Below, in pieces: positions 9,194-17,428 of a stretch of DNA of 64,000 nt (position 1 is the first letter of the stretch; every line of letters starts with the position of its first letter). The position numbers and the translations under genes are program-made. The stretch lies in contig NZ_JALPRE010000003.1 in the NCBI RefSeq assembly GCF_023195925.1, positions 620,001-684,000 on the forward strand, given 5' to 3'. The notes beneath the pieces were generated by a model. That model made no database searches, was not told the origin of the DNA, and saw nothing but the letters and a program-made list of their open reading frames with translations. The DNA is from Aquimarina acroporae. Lineage in GTDB: Bacteria; Bacteroidota; Bacteroidia; Flavobacteriales; Flavobacteriaceae.

Positions 9194-10280
9194 AAAGCCC
9201 TATTACTATTGTTTTATTGAAAAATTCGAGGTATCCATTATAAGAAGATATTTCTCCTAAGGTTAATGCTCCGCTAATTTCCATTTGGTTATTTTTACTT
9301 CTAAGCTCTTCAATTACCGTATTGAGTTCTAGTTGGAAATTTTCTTCAAGAAAAAGAACTCGTGAAATACAATCGATAATGATTCCGGTATTTGGATTCT
9401 GTGCATTTTTTGTGGTTAGCTTTGCAGCTTCAGTAGCAGACGAAATTAGGTTCTCATTTTTCCCTCTTAATATATCAAGTACTGTATTATTTAATACTTC
9501 ACCAACACATATCAGTTCTCCTTTTTCATTGGTTGAAATGGGGTCTCTAACAATGCATTCAGAATTTTCTTTAACAATACCAAAAGGATAAGCCTTGGCA
9601 ATACTAAAGAAATTATCTACAGTAATCTCTTGTTTACAATCTCGTTCAACAATTTCTTTATAAACTTCAAGAGCATTCCTCCAATTAATTTCTTGAATGG
9701 TATTATTATTTGTTTTGGTGGCGATGAGCGGACCATCAACTTTTTCCCAGCCATGTTTTACTCCAATACTAACTCTACTTTCATATATCAAAGATATAGC
9801 AGCGTTCATGTAGAAACCATCATTATCAAAAAGACAAGGCTTTTGTTCAAGAGTTAAGCTTCCTGCTCCGCCGCCAAAGTAGATGGAGGAGGTGCCTAAT
9901 GTTCTATATAACTCTGATAAATAGTTGGCAATATTTCCAGTGAGTCCATCGACCAATGTAAAGGTGCAATATGATTTATCTGAGGCAAGTTGGATCTTTG
10001 GAATTGTAAACTCCTTTTGATCCAGATTTTTTATCACAAAAGCATGATGTATCTGATCAATAAAATTCACAACAATTCCCTCTTCATAAACAGTGTCATT
10101 ATAAATCACTCTAGGGAAAATTCCACCAGCAAATGTAATTTGTCTTTGGTTTAGCTCTAAGATTAAATTTTCAATATCAATTTTGGTGTGTTCTGCAATA
10201 AACAGCAGTGCAGTTTGCGTACCAGCAGTTTCTTCAATTTGCTTGACAATGTTTTCAATGGTATTTGGGGTAATAAACAT
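9186..10280 (-). CDS. FIST domain protein (NosP-type sensor), copy 1
   Basis: This 364-residue soluble protein has FIST_N (about residues 20-200: ALLFIAEHTK, FAGGIFPRVIYND, YFGGGAGSLTLEQ) and FIST_C (about 205-360: NALEVYKEIVERD, GIIIDCISRVLFL, ISGALTLGEISSYNGY). The Gly-rich GGAG segment corresponds to the GLCGDD segment of the other copy. As for copy 2, the family acts as a ligand-sensing partner of kinases and the NosP branch is haem-based. The gene overlaps the GAF-like kinase gene by 8 bases and lies 5 bases after the PAS kinase gene. The low similarity between the two FIST copies suggests different ligands or different partners. Confidence 0.9.
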   Translation of the reverse strand: MFITPNTIENIVKQIEETAGTQTALLFIAEHTKIDIENLILELNQRQITFAGGIFPRVIYNDTVYEEGIVVNFIDQIHHAFVIKNLDQKEFTIPKIQLASDKSYCTFTLVDGLTGNIANYLSELYRTLGTSSIYFGGGAGSLTLEQKPCLFDNDGFYMNAAISLIYESRVSIGVKHGWEKVDGPLIATKTNNNTIQEINWRNALEVYKEIVERDCKQEITVDNFFSIAKAYPFGIVKENSECIVRDPISTNEKGELICVGEVLNNTVLDILRGKNENLISSATEAAKLTTKNAQNPNTGIIIDCISRVLFLEENFQLELNTVIEELRSKNNQMEISGALTLGEISSYNGYLEFFNKTIVIGLFE

Positions 10281-10284
10281 AATT

Positions 10285-11874
10285 CTATACTTTTTTTAGG
10301 GTAAAATAAAAAGTTGTGCCAAGGCCTTCTTCTGATTCAACCCAGATTTTACCTTGATACATATCGACGATTTTCTTTACTATAGAAAGTCCAACACCTG
10401 TAGATTCTTTACCGTTATCTAAGGTCTGGAAAATCTGAAATATTTTTTGATGATATCTTTTTGAAATACCAGGTCCGTTATCTTCTATGCTAAATTTCCA
10501 GAAATCATTTTCATTCTCACAATTTACCGTAATAATTCCCTCTTCTTTATCATTATATTTTACGGCATTGTTTAAAAGGTTTTGAAATAATTGTTGAAGT
10601 CTAAATTTGTCTCCAAGTACTACCGGTAACGGAGATGTTACTGAAATTTTAATATGATCGGGTATGAAAATGATATCAATTATATCTTGTATAACTTCTT
10701 TTAGATCAATTGGTTTTTTTGAGGTTTCTGTTTTGTCAATACTTGAGTATTTCAAAATACCGGTAATAAGATGATCCATTTTATCAACTTTCTTAAGTAG
10801 CATATCGAAGGATTTTTGAGCAGTGTCATCTAGAACTTCTTCATAGTCTTCTCTAATCCATGTGATTAATGCATTCATGCTTCGTAAGGGAGATTTTAAG
10901 TCATGTGATACTATATGGGCAAAATCCTGAAGATCTTTATTGCTTTTTTCTAAGTTATCGAGTAAAATTTCCCGTTGTTTTTCGTGTTCCATTTCCTCGG
11001 TAATATCATCTATAAGTGCTACTTGATATTTTACACTTCGATCGGGGTTTCTTACCGCAGCTACACTAGTTCGAGCCCAAAAATGGGAACCGTTTTTTTG
11101 AACATATCTTTTGTTTACTGTAAAATGATCTATTTGATCTGAGTTCATTTTTTCCATATTTTCTGCAGATTCTTCATATTCTTCTTTCACAGATATATCT
11201 GCTACGCTCATTGTTTTGAGTTCTTCTTCTGTATACCCCAGGAAATTTTGAAATGCGCGGTTAGTTTGTATGATTTTGCCAAATTGGGTGAGAGCAATAC
11301 CTAATGAAGAGTTATCTACGATAACACTAAGTTGTTTTTTTTGCTCTTCAAAAATGCGTTGTTGCGTAAGGTTTTCTGTGATATCTCTTACGATACCTTG
11401 AGCACCAATGGCCTTACCATTTTTGTTTTTAATAATACTGGCATTAATATGAACAGTCCTTATTCCTTTGTGCTTGGTGTAAACTCTAGCCTGATAGTCA
11501 GAAAATGACCCTGTGGTTAGAAGTGCATTGAACGAGGTCATGGCATACCCATAATCTTCTTTATATATGAGTTTTAACACATTAAGCCCTTCAGATATGT
11601 CATAACCAAATAAATTTACGGCAGATCTGTTCATGTCTAAGACATTGCCTGAAAGATCCATAAGAACATAAGCATCTACCAAATTGTCGAAGACTCCTTG
11701 AAGTTCTGACCTCTTTACATCGATCAACTCTTCTAGTCTTTCGTTAGCTTCTTTAAGTTCTAAACTTGTATCAAAAAGTTCTCTAGATTTATCTTCAAGA
11801 ATTTTTTCGGCCTGTTTTCGGGCTATTTTTTCTCTGTCTAAAGCGCGTTGGAGTATTTTTATATCATTAGCCAT
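10285..11874 (-). CDS. PAS-PAS sensor histidine kinase, probable H-NOX partner
   Basis: This 529-residue soluble kinase begins with a coiled coil (residues 1-58). Two PAS domains follow: PAS1 at about 58-170, with the PAC end GAQGIVRDITE, and PAS2 at about 180-295, with NRAFQNFLGYTEEEL and VALIDDITEE. The phospho-acceptor helix holds IVSHDLKSPLRSM with His324, and the HATPase domain has N (FQNLLNNAVKYND), G1 (DNGPGIS) and G2 (TGVGLSIVKK) boxes. The start codon overlaps the 3' end of the H-NOX gene by 8 bases. In many bacteria an H-NOX protein inhibits the autophosphorylation of the kinase encoded next to it when nitric oxide is bound, so this kinase is the likely direct partner. Confidence 0.93.
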   Translation of the reverse strand: MANDIKILQRALDREKIARKQAEKILEDKSRELFDTSLELKEANERLEELIDVKRSELQGVFDNLVDAYVLMDLSGNVLDMNRSAVNLFGYDISEGLNVLKLIYKEDYGYAMTSFNALLTTGSFSDYQARVYTKHKGIRTVHINASIIKNKNGKAIGAQGIVRDITENLTQQRIFEEQKKQLSVIVDNSSLGIALTQFGKIIQTNRAFQNFLGYTEEELKTMSVADISVKEEYEESAENMEKMNSDQIDHFTVNKRYVQKNGSHFWARTSVAAVRNPDRSVKYQVALIDDITEEMEHEKQREILLDNLEKSNKDLQDFAHIVSHDLKSPLRSMNALITWIREDYEEVLDDTAQKSFDMLLKKVDKMDHLITGILKYSSIDKTETSKKPIDLKEVIQDIIDIIFIPDHIKISVTSPLPVVLGDKFRLQQLFQNLLNNAVKYNDKEEGIITVNCENENDFWKFSIEDNGPGISKRYHQKIFQIFQTLDNGKESTGVGLSIVKKIVDMYQGKIWVESEEGLGTTFYFTLKKV

Positions 11875-12412
11875 TTGTTTTTACAATACTAAATTTAACT
11901 TCGGTTCCATCTGATGCTAATTTTTCATATGTTATGTTAGCTTTAGTATCAAAATGTTCAAAAGTCTTTCTCATTAATCCCAGACCAAAACTATACATAG
12001 CCCGACTGGATTTGTAGATCATTACTAGTTTGTCATCAGTTTTTTCTAAAACCTCAAAAGTAGGTAGTTCAGCATCGGGGTAAATTTTTTGTACTTCTAC
12101 GTGAATATGATTTTCGATTGAGGATAGCATATCTAGAGGATCTGTATATTTTTTGATCAAATCGGGATAACTATCAGCAAGAACACTAAAAAAATGTTCA
12201 GAATACGTTAATAGTAAATCGTCTATACTAAGCCCACTGTTTTCACTTAAATGTTTTAGTAAGCTTAACATTTCTGTAAAATCATAGGTGCCAATAGCAG
12301 TATAGGCTCCTTGAGATGGTAAATTAGATTGCTCTATTATGGTGTCTACCATTTCAAGCCCAAACTTTTTTTCTACCAATTCTAAAAACTCAGTAAAAAC
12401 AATACCTTTCAT
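11867..12412 (-). CDS. H-NOX haem nitric oxide/oxygen-binding protein
   Basis: This 181-residue protein has the standard length of a stand-alone bacterial H-NOX domain and starts with the typical MKGIVF. The proximal haem ligand is in the helix IENHIHVEVQKIYPDAELP, most likely His104. The haem-propionate motif YxSxR is present as YKSSR (Tyr133, Ser135, Arg137). I see no obvious distal Tyr of the oxygen-binding type, which would fit nitric oxide selectivity, but this needs an alignment. It is the second gene of the operon, 20 bases after the CheY-like receiver gene and overlapping the PAS kinase gene by 8 bases. In Shewanella and Vibrio, H-NOX-kinase pairs control biofilm formation in response to nitric oxide. 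Confidence 0.95.
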   Translation of the reverse strand: MKGIVFTEFLELVEKKFGLEMVDTIIEQSNLPSQGAYTAIGTYDFTEMLSLLKHLSENSGLSIDDLLLTYSEHFFSVLADSYPDLIKKYTDPLDMLSSIENHIHVEVQKIYPDAELPTFEVLEKTDDKLVMIYKSSRAMYSFGLGLMRKTFEHFDTKANITYEKLASDGTEVKFSIVKTNG

Positions 12413-12432
12413 ATTCTATTTGTATTTAGGAT

Positions 12433-12840
12433 TTAAACATTCACAAACTCGTTAACGCTCCAGTATTCGATCAGGCATTTGATCTTATGCGCATAGTCTT
12501 CATACTTTAAAGGTTTAACTAGATACCCGGCAATTCCTGTCTCATAACATTCCTTAAGATCGTTATGATTATTTGAAGTACTCAGGATAACAACAGGGGT
12601 ATATTTTAACGATGTGTCAGATTTCAGTATCCGTAAGAATTCTAGCCCATTCATCTTAGGCATATTCAAATCTAAAAAAATAATATCAGGTAAAGCGTCT
12701 TTATTTTCTAAAATTTTTAAGGCCTCTTCACCGTTTTCGACTTCAATTAAGTTGTGATTAAAGTTGTTCTTTTGCATTACTCTTGCAAATTTTAAGCGCT
12801 CTATTTCATCATCTTCTATTAATAAAAAAGTTAAACTCAT
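12433..12840 (-). CDS. CheY-like single-domain response regulator
   Basis: This 135-residue protein is a receiver domain only. The acidic pocket is LLIEDDE, the phospho-acceptor is Asp57 in IIFLDLNMPKMNG, the switch Thr/Ser region is VILSTSNN and the conserved Lys is in GYLVKPL. The spacing and the C-terminal helix resemble the Rcp1-like receivers that act as shuttles. It is the first gene of the operon. With three kinases, no hybrid receiver and one HPt protein in the operon, it could be the intermediate receiver of a four-step phosphorelay that ends at the LytTR regulator; alternatively it acts on another protein. Confidence 0.93.
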   Translation of the reverse strand: MSLTFLLIEDDEIERLKFARVMQKNNFNHNLIEVENGEEALKILENKDALPDIIFLDLNMPKMNGLEFLRILKSDTSLKYTPVVILSTSNNHNDLKECYETGIAGYLVKPLKYEDYAHKIKCLIEYWSVNEFVNV

Positions 12841-13176
12841 ACTTGTAAATTTTGGTTAAAATCAAACTTCGATACCCTTAAAGATGCTTTTTTATATCTC
12901 AATAATTCTTTTACTTTCGTTTAAACTTATTTTACTATCGACGAATGGTAGTTTAGTGTAGATGAGCGGTATAATATTTTAATCTTTGTTTACAAACAAA
13001 AAAAATGATAGTTAATCTTTTATAAATACAAATTTGTAACCTTACCTTTTTTGGATGCGGTAAATAGTTGATTTAAAATTACTTATTTGAAATGTAAATC
13101 ATTATTTTTAGAAGTCTATGTTAACCTTTGTCTTGAGAATACATTATGTAAGTAACACATATCAAAATTTATATTT
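12841..13176. other. Divergent regulatory region between the signalling operon and the protease operon
   Basis: This 336-base, very A+T-rich region must hold the promoter of the minus-strand H-NOX operon and that of the plus-strand protease genes. I find no TAnnTTTG element on either strand. It contains a perfect 12-base palindrome (TACAAATTTGTA, 13027-13038), an 11-base palindrome (TACATTATGTA, 13140-13150) and the ATGTTAACCTTT motif described separately at 13118-13129. Confidence 0.5.
13118..13129 (+). promoter_or_regulatory. ATGTTAACCTTT motif upstream of the protease operon (candidate ECF sigma or operator site)
   Basis: This 12-mer is identical to the one at 18766-18777 upstream of the Tc toxin genes. 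Its last 11 bases recur inverted at 18738-18748, directly upstream of the sigma factor gene. It lies 47 bases before the small ORF start at 13177. The absence of a housekeeping TAnnTTTG element here fits an alternative sigma factor. The AACC core is similar to the AAC-containing -35 elements of many ECF promoters. No transcription data are available. Confidence 0.45.
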
Positions 13177-13347
13177 ATGAAAGCGTACTCTTTATTAACA
13201 AACGAAACTGTTGTACAGCAATCGTTTGGTTTTACTGAAGAAATTAAAGAATTTTTTGTGGGTATACACCACTGTGGTACATCGGAAATTCGTAATTCAT
13301 TCATTAATTGCATTGAATTTGGAAAGGAGGAGTATTATGGATATTAA
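13177..13347 (+). CDS. Small ORF (56 aa) translationally coupled to the subtilisin gene
   Basis: An open frame from the ATG at 13177 encodes MKAYSLLTNETVVQQSFGFT and continues to EEYYGY, 56 residues, ending in TAA at 13345-13347. It has no signal peptide or membrane segment and contains two Cys and two adjacent His. I do not recognise a family. It overlaps the start of the subtilisin-like gene by 11 bases, and its 3' end carries that gene's strong Shine-Dalgarno sequence. It could be a real small protein, or a leader ORF that couples translation. Its first codons are preceded by an A+T-rich stretch (AAATTTATATTT) of the kind used in Bacteroidota. Confidence 0.45.
   Translation: MKAYSLLTNETVVQQSFGFTEEIKEFFVGIHHCGTSEIRNSFINCIEFGKEEYYGY
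13323..13330 (+). promoter_or_regulatory. Strong Shine-Dalgarno (AAAGGAGG) deciding the subtilisin start
   Basis: AAAGGAGG lies 6 bases before the ATG at 13337. Such near-perfect sites are unusual in Bacteroidota. It decides for the start at 13337, which also produces a proper lipoprotein signal peptide, against the in-frame ATG at 13211. Confidence 0.7.
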
Positions 13348-14620
13348 ATCTTTTTTTAAGTATAAGCCTACCATAGCAGGGGGTATGGCAATGTTATTTG
13401 TTTTTTTATTTCAAGGTTGTGAAGAATCGGTTGGAGTTAGCGGCGAAGATAACTTTCAACCCGCAAGATCTCCTAATCAATTGGTTGTTCGGTATAATAG
13501 AACATTTTCTCCTATACAAAAGGATTCTATTAGGAGGGCAAATCATGCTGTTTCTCATGACACTTGTGATTGCGGAGTGGATAAAGTGGAACTATGGACT
13601 ATCGATACCACTATAATCGATATCGAAGAATCTAAAGAAAACCTATCCAGTGCCGAAGATGGTGGTAGTGGAGTAGAAGGAGATTATCAATTTGATTTCT
13701 TTATTAATAATGATTACCGAGGTGATTTACCCTTAAGTTCAGTGCAACTTAGTTCTGATCTTTTCCCACCAATCACTAATGATGTTTCTATAAATATTGC
13801 AATTGTGGACACTGGATTAGATTACGGATATTTTCCCAACCCCATTCTGTATGATACCAGTAGGAATACTATATGCCCAGATCAAATATCTGGTTGGAAT
13901 TTTGTAAATAATACTGCAGAAATTAAAGATGATCATACCCATGGTACGTATGTTGCTAAAATTATTACAGATGAGTTAGAAAGAACACTAGGACCAAGTG
14001 GTTATCGCATTTTACCTGTAAAAGCATTTGACAACCAAGGAAAAAGCTCGTATTGGAAAATTGTATGTGCTATGAATTATCTAAAACAATTTTCAGACAT
14101 TCATATAATAAACACAAGCTTTGGATATTATGATATTAGTGGACAAAAAATTTTGGAAGATTTAATTAGCGAATTAGGAGATAAATCCGTGATTGTTGCT
14201 TCTTCGGGAAATAGAGGGACAAATACCGATGTTTCAGGGAATGGTCATTTTCCTTCCGGATATAATTTGGATCATATCTTAGCAGTAGGAGGGTATAGCG
14301 GTACTCCAGAAATATTATCTGGAAATGAAGTAAGAGGATTAATCATGCACCCCAGGTCTAATTTTGGAGCCAATACTACAGATGTTGCTACTGCGTTTGG
14401 AGGTTATATTTTAGATTTAACGGCAGACGGGAGTACCAGAAGAGTAAATATAGAAGGAACATCTTTTTCAACAGCATTGATTACCGCAAAAACAGCAGCT
14501 TTATTTGATAGAAGTTCACCTTTGCAATTGAAAAATTACGTTTTAAATAGTGCTCTATTCTCAACCAGTCTTAGTTCTAGTATTGAAGATGGCAAAATAT
14601 TATTGCCTGAAAGACCATAG
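13337..14620 (+). CDS. Subtilisin-like serine protease (S8), lipoprotein
   Basis: From the ATG at 13337 the protein has 427 residues. The N-terminus is a lipoprotein signal (hydrophobic segment then LFQGC, lipid-attached Cys at about residue 28), so the protease is exported and membrane-anchored. Residues of about 40-90 (NQLVVRYNRTF...) resemble an inhibitor-I9-type propeptide. The S8 catalytic triad is complete: Asp158 in IAIVDTGLDYG, His202 in DDHTHGTYVAKI and Ser376 in EGTSFSTALITA, with the oxyanion Asn292 in SSGNRG. The gene precedes a TPR-CHAT protease gene by 69 bases with an intervening hairpin. Next to a sigma/anti-sigma pair, it may activate the CHAT protein or cleave the anti-sigma factor; this is inference. 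A longer version starting at 13211 is unlikely. Confidence 0.9.
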   Translation: MDIKSFFKYKPTIAGGMAMLFVFLFQGCEESVGVSGEDNFQPARSPNQLVVRYNRTFSPIQKDSIRRANHAVSHDTCDCGVDKVELWTIDTTIIDIEESKENLSSAEDGGSGVEGDYQFDFFINNDYRGDLPLSSVQLSSDLFPPITNDVSINIAIVDTGLDYGYFPNPILYDTSRNTICPDQISGWNFVNNTAEIKDDHTHGTYVAKIITDELERTLGPSGYRILPVKAFDNQGKSSYWKIVCAMNYLKQFSDIHIINTSFGYYDISGQKILEDLISELGDKSVIVASSGNRGTNTDVSGNGHFPSGYNLDHILAVGGYSGTPEILSGNEVRGLIMHPRSNFGANTTDVATAFGGYILDLTADGSTRRVNIEGTSFSTALITAKTAALFDRSSPLQLKNYVLNSALFSTSLSSSIEDGKILLPERP

Positions 14621-14630
14621 AAAGTATTCT

Positions 14631-14671
14631 AAACCCCTAGAGTTGTATGCGAAGTACAATTTCAAGGGTTT
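14631..14671 (+). terminator. Hairpin between the subtilisin and CHAT genes
   Basis: An interrupted stem (AAACCC...GGGTTT outside, TTGTA...TACAA inside, loop TGCGAAG) lies 10 bases after the subtilisin stop. The following T run is poor, so it may be an attenuator or RNA-processing hairpin within the operon rather than a full terminator. Confidence 0.35.
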
Positions 14672-14689
14672 GTTTATTATCTTTAACAG

Positions 14690-17428
14690 ATGAAACACTA
14701 CGTTTGCATTTGGGTTTTCTTCTTTTCCTCCTGTGTCTTTTGCTTTTCGCAACAAAAGGAGGACTTCCTTGCAATTATTAATTCTGATTATAGTACTGAA
14801 ATTAAACAGCAAAAAATAGATTCTTTTTTACAGATCAATGAAACTAAAATGTCAACAGCCCTTTTGGCAGATTGTTACCATGATCTAGGAAGCAAATGGT
14901 ATTATAAAAGGTGGTTAAAAAAGAGAGATACCAAGAACCTTCAAAATGCGATCAATGTTACGCAAAAGGCCTTAAGCATAAAGCAATCTATAGATACGTT
15001 GGATCATTCTTCTTTTCAGAAAACACTATATAATTTAGGGTATTTTAATTATAGAAATAAGAACTTCTTCGAGGGAATTAGAGCCTATTCAGATTTGGTT
15101 AATAATTATGAGAATGGAAGCAAAACATTATTAGCTTATAGGGAGCTAGGCAAATTATATAATGAAATAGGAGATTTTCATAAAGCGATCGTATGTTTTG
15201 AGAAGGTAATCTCTGCATACGATGATAATCCATTACATACAAACCGTTTAATCGCATATATAGAATTAGCAAATACGTATTCTTTGATGGGGTATAAAGA
15301 ATATTCAGATCAAATAGCTAATAATCTGAAAAAAGCCAATACTATTTTAGATAAAAAAGAGCTCAAAAGTAATGTTTACAAAAATCGTATATTTCAAATT
15401 GAAGGGAATCGACTGCTTGAAATTGAGGAATATGAAAAAGCCTTAATTTACCAACGTCAGATTCTAGAAACAATAGATGAAAAAGATTCTGTAAATAGAA
15501 GTATTGTCCATAATAGCTTAGGAATCTCTTATTTAAATTTATCAGATTTTGACAATACAGCACTTCATTTAGAGAAAGCTATCGCTTATAATCCCAAAAA
15601 TAGCGGGCCTTATAATAATTTTGGGGATTATTTTATTCGACAAAAAAGATATAAAGAAGCATTACAATATTATCAAAAAGCAATACACTTCTCTACAGGT
15701 AAAAGCTCAACTATAAATTATGAACATTTACCAAGCATTAAGGATTTGGAAATCGTACCGAATAAAGTTGTGTTGTTAAATCATATAGTAACCAAAGCAA
15801 ATGGGTGGTTGCAGTATTATGAATTTGAAAGAAATACATCTCACTTGGAGCAGGCCTTACAAACATTTAGATTGGCTGATGAATTGGTAGATGTCATTAG
15901 GTCTGAAAGTACAGAATATCAATCTAAATTATTCTGGAGAGCACAAGGAGCAAAACTCTATATGAAAGCTGTAGAAGCCTGTTACATCTTGAAGAAACAT
16001 CGGGAGGCTTATTATTTTATGGAAAGAAATAAAGCCTTGTTATTGCTTGAAGATATTTCTGGTGAAGAAGCCAAAGAAATAGCAAAATTGCCTGAAAATA
16101 TTGCCAAACGAGAATATGAGTTAAAGCAAGCAATATTATGGTCAGAAAATGAATTACAAAATGCTATTATACAATCAAAAAACAACTTAGATTCCCTAAA
16201 GAATGATATTTATAGACTCAAAAGTAATTACAGTAATTTTGTAGATTCATTACGAATTGAATTTCCTGAATACATTGCTCTTAAAAGAGATGTAAAGTTA
16301 TTGCCGTATACCAGTTTTCAAAAAAGATACGTAACCGAAAATCAAATGGTGTTACAATACATACTCAATGCGAATCAAGGGTATGGGCTTTTACAAACAA
16401 GCACAGAGTCTATGTTTTTTGAACTAAAAAATGTTGAAACGCTTAATAACAAAATTTCTAGGTTATATCTAATGCTTAGTAATTTGGTTTGGGATACCAA
16501 AAAGACAACCAGTTTCAATAGGGTTTCTAATGATGTTTTTAATCAACTTATTCCGGATAATATCTACAAAAAGATTAAAGGGAAAAAGCTTACTGTTATT
16601 CCAGACTATACTTTACAAAAAATTCCATTTGAGGCCTTGGTGGTAGATCGTGAAAAAGAAGAGTATTTGATAGAAAACACCGAAGTACGATATGCATACT
16701 CTATGTCGTATTTAGGTGTTAAACAACACGTAAAACATAGTGCCAAGAAAATGTATCTTGGTTTGGCTCCGGTTCAATTTGAGAAACTAGGGTTACGTGA
16801 GCTAAATTTTAGTGAATCTGAAGTCAAAGAGGTTAATAACATCTATTCTGGGAATCTTTTGCTAGGGAACGAAGCGACTAAATCGAGATGGTTAAATAAT
16901 ATGTATAATTATAAGGTTATTCATCTTTCTTCACATGCCGATGTTACCGATTCTGAGGATCATTGGATTGCTTTTGCCGATGAGAAAATGTACCTTAATG
17001 AAATTTATGCAGCAAAAAATCAAGCCGATATGGTAGTGTTAAGTGCTTGTAATACCTCGGTAGGGGAAGTACAACAAGGAGAAGGGGTACTAAGTATTGC
17101 TCGAGGATTTTTTCATTCGGGAGCGAAAAGTATGGTGTCCTCGCTGTGGACCATTAATGATAAAATAAGTAAAGATTTAATCGTAGATTTTTATAATGGT
17201 CTGGATCAAGGATTAACCAAATCAGAAGCTTTAAGAGCATCTAAGCTAACTTTCCTTAATAAGTATAAAAATAGTGTGCCTCCTTCGTATTGGGCTGCCT
17301 TAATAGTCATTGGTGATAATGCACCTATTACAAATTCTAATGCATTTTTTACCTACTGTTTTTTGATAGTAGTACCATTGTTAATAGTTATTGTATGGTT
17401 AATTCGCAGAAGAAAAGCTAATCTGTAA
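14690..17428 (+). CDS. TPR-CHAT caspase-like protease, exported and membrane-anchored
   Basis: This 912-residue protein has an N-terminal signal peptide (ending near CFCFSQ, residue 20). A long series of TPR repeats follows (about 40-420; for example ALLYQR-type helices, YLNLSDFDNTALHLEKAIAYNP and YKEALQYYQKAIHF), then a coiled-coil linker (about 440-530) and a C-terminal CHAT domain (about 570-875). The CHAT catalytic pair is present: His749 in VIHLSSHAD and Cys787 in VVLSACNTSVGE, followed by GEGVLSIARGFF and SSLWTIND. Near the C-terminus a membrane helix (TYCFLIVVPLLIVIVWL) ends in RRRK, which places the TPR and CHAT domains outside the cytoplasm. It converges on the anti-sigma gene with an 11-base overlap of the 3' ends. 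It is a candidate protease for the periplasmic TPR part of that anti-sigma factor. Confidence 0.92.
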   Translation: MKHYVCIWVFFFSSCVFCFSQQKEDFLAIINSDYSTEIKQQKIDSFLQINETKMSTALLADCYHDLGSKWYYKRWLKKRDTKNLQNAINVTQKALSIKQSIDTLDHSSFQKTLYNLGYFNYRNKNFFEGIRAYSDLVNNYENGSKTLLAYRELGKLYNEIGDFHKAIVCFEKVISAYDDNPLHTNRLIAYIELANTYSLMGYKEYSDQIANNLKKANTILDKKELKSNVYKNRIFQIEGNRLLEIEEYEKALIYQRQILETIDEKDSVNRSIVHNSLGISYLNLSDFDNTALHLEKAIAYNPKNSGPYNNFGDYFIRQKRYKEALQYYQKAIHFSTGKSSTINYEHLPSIKDLEIVPNKVVLLNHIVTKANGWLQYYEFERNTSHLEQALQTFRLADELVDVIRSESTEYQSKLFWRAQGAKLYMKAVEACYILKKHREAYYFMERNKALLLLEDISGEEAKEIAKLPENIAKREYELKQAILWSENELQNAIIQSKNNLDSLKNDIYRLKSNYSNFVDSLRIEFPEYIALKRDVKLLPYTSFQKRYVTENQMVLQYILNANQGYGLLQTSTESMFFELKNVETLNNKISRLYLMLSNLVWDTKKTTSFNRVSNDVFNQLIPDNIYKKIKGKKLTVIPDYTLQKIPFEALVVDREKEEYLIENTEVRYAYSMSYLGVKQHVKHSAKKMYLGLAPVQFEKLGLRELNFSESEVKEVNNIYSGNLLLGNEATKSRWLNNMYNYKVIHLSSHADVTDSEDHWIAFADEKMYLNEIYAAKNQADMVVLSACNTSVGEVQQGEGVLSIARGFFHSGAKSMVSSLWTINDKISKDLIVDFYNGLDQGLTKSEALRASKLTFLNKYKNSVPPSYWAALIVIGDNAPITNSNAFFTYCFLIVVPLLIVIVWLIRRRKANL

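Noticed and set aside
13211..13336. The 42-codon N-terminal extension of the subtilisin-like protein
   Set aside because: It precedes a perfect Shine-Dalgarno and a proper lipoprotein signal at 13337 and would bury that signal inside the protein.
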